DNA of 5,621 nt from Deltaproteobacteria bacterium UBA2957 (GTDB lineage: Bacteria > Myxococcota_A > UBA796). The notes under the pieces are model-generated. The model was not told the DNA's origin, ran no database searches, and saw nothing but the letters and a program-made list of their open reading frames with translations. The position numbers were made by a program, and so were the translations under genes. Shown here one piece after another: positions 1-5,621 of the stretch. How positions within the stretch are numbered: the stretch's first letter is position 1; each line of letters starts with the position of its first letter. The stretch lies in contig DEBL01000084.1 in the NCBI GenBank assembly GCA_002348535.1, positions 1 through 5,621 on the forward strand, in the 5' to 3' direction.

Positions 1-902
1 ATCTTCTCGGGAAACGCCACGCGGGCTGCATGCGATGCTGTGCGGACAACTTCGTCTTCCGACTCCGCTAAATCGAGTGCCTCCACCAGTTCGTGGCGAA
101 ACGTGAATTGGCGGCGAATCCGCCGATTGGTCTGGTGCAGTTCATCGAGTCGTTTCGCGATGACCTGAATGGTCGACTCAAACTGACGGACCATGGGGTG
201 GTCGGGAATGGATGGCACGGGTTGGCCAGCTTGCGCTGCGTGGAGGGCCTCGACGGCTCCATCAATCGCGTGCGACAAGTTCTCTTCATCCCGTCGGGCT
301 GTATCCACAAATCGACGCCGTGCCGCGAATCCGGTGAGCAGGTAGATGGCTACCGCTACCGACCACAACCCAAGCAGGCCGAAGCGGTGACCCGTCTGCG
401 ATTCGCTGACGTTTCCTTCGACCTTTGATTTCAGTGCACGCAAGGCGGTCTGGGCATCCGAAGTGGCAGAATCAAGCAGGTCCGTCACGGTGCGGTTTGA
501 GGGGTCCACTGGGGCTTCGGACCCGACGGTTGCATGACCATCCCAAAGACGGGAGCTTGCGTTGTCGAGGACGCTGAGCGCGGACGATAGCGACTGGGCC
601 TCGGACTCGACGCTGGGCATGAGGTTGCCCAGAACGACGAGATTCGTCTGGGCTTCGGCGATCGAACGGGCAGCATCACGGATGCCGGTACCGTCCCGGG
701 TGCCAATGTAGTGATAGGGCGCGATGATGGCGGTCTGAACCTGACCATCGATCGACTGCATTGTGGTCTGTGGCACATCGATGTTGGCGTGCCATTCCCG
801 ATACTCGGCCGCCGTCCACGCAATCGCAATCCCAGTGGTCAGCACTAAGGTGGCTGCCTGCGTCGCGATAAGCGGGGTGATCGTTTGCCGTCGGGGTGCC
901 AT
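1..902 (-). CDS. Two-pass membrane sensor protein with probable GAF domain start, 3' truncated by window edge
   Basis: The frame is open for 300 codons from an ATG at 902-900 to the left edge, with no stop, so the C-terminus is missing. Residues about 8-31 (core PLIATQAATLVLTTGIAIAW) form a first membrane helix after a short basic start (MAPRRQ). Residues about 36-173 form an extracytoplasmic segment rich in Ala, Gln, Glu and Ser that looks mostly helical. A second membrane helix follows at about 174-193 (FGLLGLWSVAVAIYLLTGF), capped by Arg residues at the inner face. Residues about 200-261 form two amphipathic stretches split by a Pro-rich turn, which resembles a HAMP-type linker. From about 266 (FTFRHELVEALDLAESEDEV) the sequence resembles the first helix of GAF domains in signalling proteins. 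I infer a membrane receptor that passes an external signal to a cytoplasmic output. That output, perhaps GGDEF or histidine kinase, lies outside the window and cannot be named. A GTG at 935-933 is in frame but has no ribosome site. The ATG has only a weak AGG about 7 bases upstream. Confidence 0.82.
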   Translation of the reverse strand, partial: MAPRRQTITPLIATQAATLVLTTGIAIAWTAAEYREWHANIDVPQTTMQSIDGQVQTAIIAPYHYIGTRDGTGIRDAARSIAEAQTNLVVLGNLMPSVESEAQSLSSALSVLDNASSRLWDGHATVGSEAPVDPSNRTVTDLLDSATSDAQTALRALKSKVEGNVSESQTGHRFGLLGLWSVAVAIYLLTGFAARRRFVDTARRDEENLSHAIDGAVEALHAAQAGQPVPSIPDHPMVRQFESTIQVIAKRLDELHQTNRRIRRQFTFRHELVEALDLAESEDEVVRTASHAARVAFPEK

Positions 903-1067
903 GTTTCGCCTGGTGTCAATCCTCGCAACGGCCACACCGAGCGGGTCTTGAGAAATTAAACCTCGTTTCTACTTTAGCATATCTCTTGACATTGCAACAG
1001 TGCTCGGCGACGTCACGGCGTCGTGTCAAATCTCTCGTTGGGCGCAGTGCCACGATAGGGGAGATCC
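903..1067. promoter_or_regulatory. Divergent intergenic control region between sensor gene and glycosyltransferase gene
   Basis: This 165-bp gap separates two genes that start in opposite directions, so promoters for both should lie here or close by. The stretch 951-986 is clearly more A/T-rich than its surroundings. For the rightward gene, TTGAGA at 948-953 followed by TACTTT at 970-975 (16-base spacer) is a possible sigma-70-like pair, but the -10 element is poor. For the leftward gene, the minus strand reads TATGCT at 981-976, a fair -10 with no good -35 at the right distance. A perfect TTGACA at 986-991 has no -10 partner on the plus strand and instead forms one arm of an inverted repeat. 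No long open frame here has coding character. Location is strong evidence for regulation; the individual elements are weak. Confidence 0.4.
986..1029. repeat. Imperfect inverted repeat in the divergent control region
   Basis: The outer arms are TTGACA (986-991) and TGTCAA (1024-1029), exact reverse complements. Inside the right arm is a second pair, CGACG (1008-1012) and CGTCG (1019-1023), with a 6-base loop. The right-hand arms are contiguous, while the left-hand arms are split by 16 bases, so this is not one simple hairpin. It could be an operator for a dimeric regulator or a chance pattern. The inner stem would lie in the leader of the glycosyltransferase transcript if transcription starts upstream of it. 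Confidence 0.25.
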
Positions 1068-2054
1068 ATGAAGATCCAGTCATGGAGCTCCGCGGAGCGT
1101 GCAGAGTTGGCCGAGCGGCTTCGTTCGGGTGCACCCATTCACCTTGAAATCGCGACGATGTCCGGCCGAGGAAAACGGATGGCGCGCAACCTTCGAGTGG
1201 ATGAGATTGCGCCGCTTGCTGACAGCATCACCAGTTCGGATCCCGTATTTTCGAGGGGAATTCAAGAGTTCAGCGCCCCGGGAGCGGAAGGGGGTGGCGC
1301 CGGCACCGTCACCGCCATCATTCCAAGCTCACGACAGGCTCCGCTTGGTGTGCGGTCCTTATTGAGCCAAGACGTTGATGTGGATGTTCTGGTTCTGTCC
1401 AACGGATCCGGGCCAGAGAGCGTACCCGGTGCTCGGGTTGAGCGCGTAGAGTGGGAGGGACACGGGACCACCCGCGCCCGTGCCGTAGAGCGTGTGAGCA
1501 CGGACTACGTATTTTTTACGGTCGATGATGCCATCCCGCTTGGTCGCGGGTGCATACGTACACTGGTGCAGGCGATCGAATCTGGCCCGTGGGACGCTGT
1601 GGTTGCCCGTCAGATCCCGTGGCCCGACTCGGATGCGGTCACCGCTTCGCGGTTGCGCCGATGGACGCCTCCTGGACACCGGGTTGTGCCGATGGAGCAG
1701 ACAGACCATGTGGCGACACTGATTCGCACCCAGACCTTGCGGGACTACCCGATTCCGTCGGTCCCGATTGCCGAAGATGCATGGTGGTCGCGTGATCGTC
1801 GCGTCGCGTATGTGCCGACGGCGCCTGTGCTCCATTCCCACTCGCGCCGGCCGCTGAACTTGTACAGACGCAACCGCGACATTCACGCTCAGTTGGTGGC
1901 CATGGGGCGTCCGGCCAGCATTCCACACTGGTCGGCTTTGATTTCTGCGTTGCCCGGCGTTCTGAGGCCGAGTGTGGCCGTGGGTGGCATCGAGTGGATG
2001 AATCAGATCGCTGAGTTGACCGGACAGTGGCGAGGCGCAGCTATTGGTCGCTGA
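1068..2054 (+). CDS. GT-A fold family 2 glycosyltransferase with N-terminal extension
   Basis: The product is 328 residues with no signal peptide or clear membrane helix, so it is probably cytoplasmic or membrane-peripheral. Residues 80-110 (VTAIIPSSRQ, then DVDVLVLSNGSG) match the opening beta strands of the nucleotide-sugar fold. RARAVERVSTDYVFFTVDD at 136-154 is the usual segment ending in the metal-binding acidic motif, here VDD at 152-154. AEDAWW at 235-240 supplies the likely catalytic acid (E236/D237), and HSHSR at 256-260 is the common His element after it. This architecture is typical of GT2 enzymes that transfer rhamnose or a similar sugar during surface polysaccharide synthesis. 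The exact sugar and acceptor are unknown. Residues 1-79 precede the fold and were not recognised; residues about 71-79 are a Gly/Ala linker. The ATG start is supported by GGGGAG at 1058-1063, four bases upstream. The gene's last 14 bases overlap the converging glycosyltransferase gene. Confidence 0.85.
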   Translation: MKIQSWSSAERAELAERLRSGAPIHLEIATMSGRGKRMARNLRVDEIAPLADSITSSDPVFSRGIQEFSAPGAEGGGAGTVTAIIPSSRQAPLGVRSLLSQDVDVDVLVLSNGSGPESVPGARVERVEWEGHGTTRARAVERVSTDYVFFTVDDAIPLGRGCIRTLVQAIESGPWDAVVARQIPWPDSDAVTASRLRRWTPPGHRVVPMEQTDHVATLIRTQTLRDYPIPSVPIAEDAWWSRDRRVAYVPTAPVLHSHSRRPLNLYRRNRDIHAQLVAMGRPASIPHWSALISALPGVLRPSVAVGGIEWMNQIAELTGQWRGAAIGR

Positions 2055-3015
2055 TTGCGGTTCCGAACCAATCGGAAAAGGGAACGCGTGCGTCCGCAAG
2101 ATGACGAAGCATCGCGGTATCGCCGATGACCCATGCCGGGCGATCAACAACTCTCTTGCCCCATGCGCGGGGGGCCTGAGCCGTTCCCGCGGCCATGCCA
2201 GCCAATGCGGCGATGGCCCCGTTCAAGCCCGCACCCGCTCCCAGACCACTGCCGCTGAGTGCGGCGGCTCCCATGCTTGCAACGCGCACCCCAGTCGTAA
2301 GGGGAAGCAGCGCCAGTGCGGCAACGGGAAGACTGCGGACGGCTGCTCGCGTCCGATTGCGCTCCACGAGGAAAATTTTTCTTGGACTGGTGCGACCATA
2401 GGTGGCGCCCAGTCGGTGGGTCACGACGGCACCGGGTACATGGTGAATCTGGAATCCGTGACGAACTGCTCGGAGCGACAAGTCGAGATCCTCTCCAAAC
2501 GCACCGAAGTCCTCGTCGAATACACCCACGGTTCGAAGCACTTCGGGCGTGAACAACACGGCCGCGCCAGAGAATGCCCCGCACGTGTCTGCCGTTCGGG
2601 TCTCCGTGGTTCCCCGGTCACGGGCTACATTAAAGCCATCCCAGAACAGTCGGTGCCCCGTGTTGTCGACGGTGCCGTTGGGAAGCAAGATTCGCGGCTG
2701 ATAAATCCCCTCGGCTTCGATTGCGCCACCGAGGGCTGCAAGAAAGTTTGGATCTGGGACCGTGTCGTCGTTCAACAACACAACGGGTCGATCGCCCAGT
2801 GTGGAAAGCCCTCGGTTTGCGGCCGCGGCAAAATCACAGGGGCCGTGGGTGTGAATCACCTCGACACCGGAACGGACGGAGACGGGTGCGTGCGAGGAGA
2901 CCACAACAACCGTGCGTGCAGGTGAAACGCGTTGCTTAGCGAGGCCTTCCAAACACTCGTTGAGTAGGTGTCCTGCTTGGTGGGTAACGATTAAAACGTC
3001 GATTGCCGGATCCAC
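2041..3015 (-). CDS. Family 2 glycosyltransferase, rhamnosyltransferase (WbbL-like) type
   Basis: The product is 324 residues. The GT-A fold starts almost at once (DVLIVTHQAGHLLNECLEGL, residues 6-25). PCDFAAAANRGL at 59-70 and VVLLNDDTVPDPNFLAAL at 78-95 follow, with the metal-binding NDDT at 82-85. GAFSGAAVLFTPEVL at 146-160, FDEDFGAFGEDLDLSLR at 166-182 (catalytic acidic GED motif at 174-176) and H200 match the acceptor side of rhamnosyltransferases such as WbbL. The C-terminal third begins with ERNRTRAAVR (218-227), followed by an Ala/Gly/Leu-rich stretch at about 229-280 that could lie on the membrane, as in related enzymes acting on lipid-linked acceptors. The likely role is transfer of a deoxysugar from a dTDP-sugar onto a lipid-linked glycan or wall polymer; the donor is inferred from the family. 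The start is GTG, backed by GGAGGG six bases upstream. The gene converges on the other glycosyltransferase and diverges from aroC, so neither is in its operon. Confidence 0.88.
   Translation of the reverse strand: MDPAIDVLIVTHQAGHLLNECLEGLAKQRVSPARTVVVVSSHAPVSVRSGVEVIHTHGPCDFAAAANRGLSTLGDRPVVLLNDDTVPDPNFLAALGGAIEAEGIYQPRILLPNGTVDNTGHRLFWDGFNVARDRGTTETRTADTCGAFSGAAVLFTPEVLRTVGVFDEDFGAFGEDLDLSLRAVRHGFQIHHVPGAVVTHRLGATYGRTSPRKIFLVERNRTRAAVRSLPVAALALLPLTTGVRVASMGAAALSGSGLGAGAGLNGAIAALAGMAAGTAQAPRAWGKRVVDRPAWVIGDTAMLRHLADARVPFSDWFGTAISDQ
2061..2077. other. Small hairpin just beyond the convergent glycosyltransferase stop codons
   Basis: TTCCGA (2061-2066) and TCGGAA (2072-2077) form a 6-bp stem with the 5-base loop ACCAA, starting six bases after the stop of the rightward gene. 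A competing pair, ATTGGT (2043-2048) with ACCAAT (2067-2072), uses the same loop bases, so the two folds exclude each other. No T-run follows on either strand, so this does not qualify as an intrinsic terminator. It also encodes the last residues of the leftward gene and may be chance. Confidence 0.2.
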
Positions 3016-3021
3016 GAGGCG

Positions 3022-3027
3022 CCCTCC
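3022..3027 (-). promoter_or_regulatory. Ribosome binding site fixing the GTG start at 3015
   Basis: Read on the minus strand, GGAGGG lies six bases before the GTG at 3015-3013. This strong match decides for a GTG start; the encoded protein then begins right at the first beta strand of the glycosyltransferase fold. Confidence 0.7.
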
Positions 3028-3054
3028 ACGGTATGGATGTAATAGACTCGACGC

Positions 3055-3060
3055 GAGGTG
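3055..3060 (+). promoter_or_regulatory. Ribosome binding site fixing the aroC ATG start at 3067
   Basis: GAGGTG lies six bases before the ATG at 3067. An in-frame GTG at 3058-3060 is an alternative start that would add three residues. However, that GTG is part of this ribosome site and has no good site of its own upstream, so the ATG is preferred. Confidence 0.7.
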
Positions 3061-3066
3061 GGCAGC

Positions 3067-4155
3067 ATGGGTTCAGGATTTGGCCGACTGTTTCGAATCA
3101 CGACCTTCGGAGAAAGCCATGGGGGCGGCCTCGGCGCCGTCATCGAAGGCTGCCCGCCGGGGATTGCCATCGACCAAGAAGCGGTGCAAAAAGAACTCGA
3201 TCGTCGGCGACCGGGACAGTCCGAACTGGTTTCCCCACGTCATGAACCCGATACGGTAGAAATTCTAAGCGGGCTGTTTGAGGGCCGCACGCTGGGGAGT
3301 CCAATCGGCCTCCTGATTCGCAATCGCGATGCTGACCCTTCTGCATACGAGAGCATCAAGGACCGGTATCGACCCTCACACGCTGATTTCACAACGGAGG
3401 CCAAGTATGGCATCCGCAACTGGCAAGGCGGGGGCCGTGCCAGCGCCCGAGAGACGGTTGCCCGCGTCGCTGCGGGAGCCATCGCGAAGCAGGTTCTTAG
3501 AGCGATTGTGGGGACCGAGGTGCAGGCCTGGGTGTGTGCTGTGGGTTCGGTGTGCGCAGAAATTGACCCACGCTCGGTGACCTCGGCGATGGTCGAGGCC
3601 AACCCCATGCGGTGTCCGGATGCAACGGCAGCCACGGAGATGGAGCAGCGGGTTCGGCAGGCGCGCAGCACCGGAGACACCGTGGGAGGAATCATCGAAT
3701 GGGTCGCCACTGAGGTGCCCGCGGGTCTTGGCGATCCGGTATTCGACAAGTTGGAGGCTGACCTTGCGAAAGGGTTGATGTCGCTTCCGGCATCGAAGGG
3801 TTTTGAAATCGGGTCTGGCTTCCGCGGTTCCTCGATGACGGGCTCAGAACACAATGATGCGTTCGAGCCAGTCGAAGGATCGTCAGTGCCCCGCACAGTT
3901 ACAAATCACTCCGGGGGAGTGCAGGGCGGCATCTCGAACGGGATGCCCATTACGGGTCGCGTGGCCTTCAAGCCGGTGTCCACCATCTTCAGAGAGCAAC
4001 AGACCGTCTCGGCCACAACCGGAGAGGCGGTGTCGATTCGGCCGAAGGGACGCCATGACCCTTGTGTGGTTCCCCGCGCTGTGCCGATGGTTGAGGCGAT
4101 GGTCGCGTTGGTGTTGTTGGACCACGTGCTGCGCCAACGAGGACAGGTTGGCTAG
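3067..4155 (+). CDS. aroC: Chorismate synthase
   Basis: The enzyme converts 5-enolpyruvylshikimate-3-phosphate to chorismate by losing phosphate, needs reduced FMN, and completes the shikimate pathway that feeds aromatic amino acids, folates and quinones. It acts in the cytoplasm, in the known family as a tetramer. The product is 362 residues, close to the E. coli enzyme (361). FGRLFRITTFGESHG at 5-19 carries conserved His18. YRPSHADFT at 101-109 carries His105; these are the two histidines associated with catalysis and flavin handling. QGGGRASARETVARVAAGAIAK at 120-141 holds the SARET signature in two parts, and NHSGGVQGGISNG (280-292) and KGRHDPCVVPRAVP (327-340) complete the family pattern. 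RPSHAD replaces the RPGHAD of E. coli, a variant also present in plant enzymes. All key residues are present and the gene looks intact. It is divergent from a glycosyltransferase gene and convergent with typA. The stop TAG at 4153-4155 lies in a CTAG that also holds the typA stop. Confidence 0.97.
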   Translation: MGSGFGRLFRITTFGESHGGGLGAVIEGCPPGIAIDQEAVQKELDRRRPGQSELVSPRHEPDTVEILSGLFEGRTLGSPIGLLIRNRDADPSAYESIKDRYRPSHADFTTEAKYGIRNWQGGGRASARETVARVAAGAIAKQVLRAIVGTEVQAWVCAVGSVCAEIDPRSVTSAMVEANPMRCPDATAATEMEQRVRQARSTGDTVGGIIEWVATEVPAGLGDPVFDKLEADLAKGLMSLPASKGFEIGSGFRGSSMTGSEHNDAFEPVEGSSVPRTVTNHSGGVQGGISNGMPITGRVAFKPVSTIFREQQTVSATTGEAVSIRPKGRHDPCVVPRAVPMVEAMVALVLLDHVLRQRGQVG

Positions 4156-5621
4156 CCGCGGGGCTTCTTCTCTTTCTTCTTTTCGCCTCGAACCACGCTT
4201 CGCATGTTTCCTGCGAGCACCTTCTTGCGCAGTCGAATGTGGTTTGGTGTGATCTCGACAAGTTCATCATCCGATATGTATTCGAGCGCCTTCTCGAGTG
4301 TCATCAGAACTGGGGGTGCCAAGATCAGCTTTTCATCCGCCCCCGCTGACCGGATGTTGTTCAGTTGTTTGGGCTTGCAGGGGTTCACATTCATGTCGTT
4401 CTCGCGCTGCGATGCGCCCACAATCATGCCTTCGTAGACCTCGACCTGAATGCCGACAAACATTTGGCCGCGTTGCTGCAATGTGAACAGCGCGTAGGCC
4501 GTGGTCACGCCTTTTCGATCGGCAATCAGTGAACCCCTTTTCCGGTACTCGATGTGTCCGGCGTATTCGTCGAACCCATCAAAAATGGTGTTGAGGATTC
4601 CCTCGCCGCGGGTTTCTGTAAGGTACTCACCACGGAAGCCGATGAGGCCGCGAGTTGGAATTCTAAACTCGACGACGGTGCGCCCCGAGCCCCCTTGTCG
4701 CATGGTGATCATGCGTCCCTTCCGCTGGTTCATCTTTTCGCTGATGGCGCCCATGGCTGCATCGGGGAAGTCGAGCATCGCGAGTTCGTAGGGCTCGGTC
4801 TTTTTGCCATCAACCTCGATGATCCGCACTTCGGGTTTGGAGACACACAACTCGTATCCCTCACGGCGCATTTGCTCGATGAGGATTGCCATCTGCAGTT
4901 CACCTCGGCCGAGGACCCGGATGGCATCCGGTGAGCCGCCATCTTCGAGTCGAAGAGCAACGTTGTGTTGGGCTTCGTGTTCAAGTCGTTCGCGGATTTC
5001 TCGAGCGGTCACCTTCTTTCCATCAAGGGCGGAGAAGGGGCCGGAGTTGGCGTGAAACGTGATTCCCAACGTGGGCTCATCGACGCTGGGTCGCGGCAAG
5101 GGCTGCGGATTATCGAGGCACGTGACGGTGTCACCAATTTCGAGTTGCGCGATCCCGGCGATGGCAATGATCTCACCGACGCTGGCGTGTTCGGTTTGCG
5201 TTCGGTTTAGACCTTCGAAGGTCGACAACTGCACGACCTTGATCTTGCTCGTTTTGTCCTCTTGGGCGAGCGCATATTCTCGGTTGCGCTCAATCTCGCC
5301 GTTCATCACGCGACCAATGGCGAGGCGGCCAAGGTAGGGGTCGTGCCCCAACTGGGTGATGAGAACCTGAGTTACGCCTTCGGGGTCGCCCTTTGGCGCT
5401 GGAATGTGGTCGACAATCGCTTCAAAGATGCAATGAAGATTGCCCGGTTCTTGTTTTTCTTCGAGGTGGGCGTAGCCCTCTTTTGCGCATGCGTAAAATA
5501 CGGGGAATTCGAGTTGGTCTTCTTCCGCGTCCAGTTCAATGAAGAGGTCATAGATTTGGTCTAAGACTTCAGCGGAACGCGCATCCGGACGGTCGATCTT
5601 GTTGATGCAGACCATGACCTC
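4152..5621 (-). CDS. typA: Ribosome-associated translational GTPase TypA/BipA, 5' truncated by window edge
   Basis: The frame is open from the right edge (codons GAG GTC ATG at 5621-5613) for 489 residues to TAG at 4154-4152. Family members are about 600-615 residues, so roughly 120-125 N-terminal residues with the G1-G3 motifs lie outside. The ATG at 5615-5613 is internal, not a start. Numbering from that Met, NKID at 5-8 is the G4 guanine-specificity motif, and YACAKEG at 41-47 sits at G5. Domain II begins near 80 (VTQVLITQLGHDPYLGRLAI). LGRGELQMAILIEQMRREGY marks domain III. RGLIGFRGEYLTETRGEGI and NDMNVNPCKPKQLNNIRSAG mark the TypA-specific C-terminal domain that contacts the ribosome. 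The protein binds 70S ribosomes or the 50S subunit and aids ribosome assembly and stress or cold adaptation in studied bacteria. The C-terminus ends in a Lys-rich tail (EKKKEKKPRG). Its promoter is outside the window. It converges on aroC with a 4-bp overlap. Confidence 0.96.
   Translation of the reverse strand, partial: EVMVCINKIDRPDARSAEVLDQIYDLFIELDAEEDQLEFPVFYACAKEGYAHLEEKQEPGNLHCIFEAIVDHIPAPKGDPEGVTQVLITQLGHDPYLGRLAIGRVMNGEIERNREYALAQEDKTSKIKVVQLSTFEGLNRTQTEHASVGEIIAIAGIAQLEIGDTVTCLDNPQPLPRPSVDEPTLGITFHANSGPFSALDGKKVTAREIRERLEHEAQHNVALRLEDGGSPDAIRVLGRGELQMAILIEQMRREGYELCVSKPEVRIIEVDGKKTEPYELAMLDFPDAAMGAISEKMNQRKGRMITMRQGGSGRTVVEFRIPTRGLIGFRGEYLTETRGEGILNTIFDGFDEYAGHIEYRKRGSLIADRKGVTTAYALFTLQQRGQMFVGIQVEVYEGMIVGASQRENDMNVNPCKPKQLNNIRSAGADEKLILAPPVLMTLEKALEYISDDELVEITPNHIRLRKKVLAGNMRSVVRGEKKKEKKPRG

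Larger units (their letters stand above)
3016..3066. promoter_or_regulatory. Short divergent gap between glycosyltransferase and aroC
   Basis: Only 51 bases separate two opposite starts, and both ribosome sites sit inside. The central patch at about 3032-3047 (TATGGATGTAATAGAC) is the only A/T-rich part and could hold a -10 element for either direction. No -35 hexamer lies at a suitable distance for either gene. The aroC promoter may therefore lie inside the 5' part of the glycosyltransferase gene, for example in the A/T-rich patch at 2985-2997, but I cannot support a specific site. Confidence 0.3.

Noticed and set aside
485..829. Minus-strand open frame of 114 codons within the sensor gene
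   Set aside because: It is out of frame with the 300-codon sensor reading, which explains the region with two membrane helices and a linker. The product is Arg/Pro/Ser-rich with no features.
1087..1098. Perfect 12-bp palindrome GCTCCGCGGAGC near the start of the first glycosyltransferase gene
   Set aside because: It lies within codons 7-11 of a coding region, has no loop, and such G/C palindromes are expected by chance in G+C-rich DNA. There is nothing to tie it to regulation.
916..1147. Small open frames covering the divergent gap on both strands
   Set aside because: They lack ribosome sites, overlap the first glycosyltransferase gene, and have no recognisable content. The gap is better read as regulatory.
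1359..2150. A 263-codon open frame on the minus strand, antisense to the first glycosyltransferase
   Set aside because: The product is Arg/Pro/His-rich with no recognisable fold, while the opposite strand carries clear GT2 motifs. It would also overlap the real leftward gene across 2041-2150.
2044..2925. A 293-codon open frame on the plus strand, antisense to the second glycosyltransferase
   Set aside because: It mirrors a gene with full family motifs and its own ribosome site. Its translation is rich in Cys, Gly, Arg and His with no domain, and has no ribosome site, as expected for an antisense frame in G+C-rich DNA.
3240..3896. A 218-codon open frame antisense to aroC
   Set aside because: It lies wholly within the strongly conserved aroC gene and has low-complexity Ser/Thr/Arg/Pro composition; it is an antisense shadow.
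4152..4185. Possible terminator at the aroC/typA junction, suggested by the G/C-rich bases followed by a pyrimidine-rich run
   Set aside because: The pyrimidine run simply encodes the Lys-rich C-terminal tail of TypA on the other strand, and no stable stem of useful length precedes it.
5613..5615. ATG at 5615-5613 as the start of typA
   Set aside because: The frame stays open to the window edge, and this Met lies just before the G4 motif, far inside the GTPase domain. The true start must be about 120 codons further upstream.

Overview
The window is ordinary chromosomal bacterial DNA, roughly high-50s percent G+C by eye. It carries five protein-coding genes packed with almost no spare sequence. 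The genes are led by Shine-Dalgarno sites (GGGGAG, GGAGGG, GAGGTG), and one of them uses a GTG start. No tRNA, rRNA, CRISPR array, insertion sequence or phage gene was seen. The phylum cannot be fixed from this sequence alone. The chorismate synthase is the short, about 360-residue kind shared by proteobacteria, Bacteroidetes and plants, not the kind I associate with Gram-positive and actinobacterial enzymes. The TypA/BipA is a standard bacterial one.

Layout, left to right: (1) positions 1-902, minus strand: the N-terminal 300 residues of a two-pass membrane sensor that runs off the left edge just as a probable GAF domain begins. Its effector domain lies outside the window. (2) 903-1067: a 165-bp divergent control region with a weak candidate promoter and a partial inverted repeat. 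(3) 1068-2054, plus strand: a GT-A fold family 2 glycosyltransferase with an unrecognised N-terminal extension of about 80 residues. (4) 2041-3015, minus strand: a second family 2 glycosyltransferase of the rhamnosyltransferase (WbbL-like) kind. It converges on the first with a 14-bp overlap of the two 3' ends. (5) 3016-3066: a 51-bp divergent gap. (6) 3067-4155, plus strand: aroC, complete. (7) 4152-5621, minus strand: typA/bipA, lacking its N-terminal G1-G3 GTPase motifs beyond the right edge. It converges on aroC so tightly that a single CTAG holds both stop codons.

The two glycosyltransferases probably act in one cell-surface polysaccharide or glycolipid pathway, but their donors and acceptors cannot be read from sequence. 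AroC (last step of the shikimate pathway) and TypA (ribosome-associated GTPase) are housekeeping genes with no evident tie to them. I did not find a convincing new biological system. The points most worth a second look are the uncharacterised extracytoplasmic domain of the sensor, the N-terminal extension of the first glycosyltransferase, and the two tail-to-tail gene overlaps, which leave no room for ordinary terminators.
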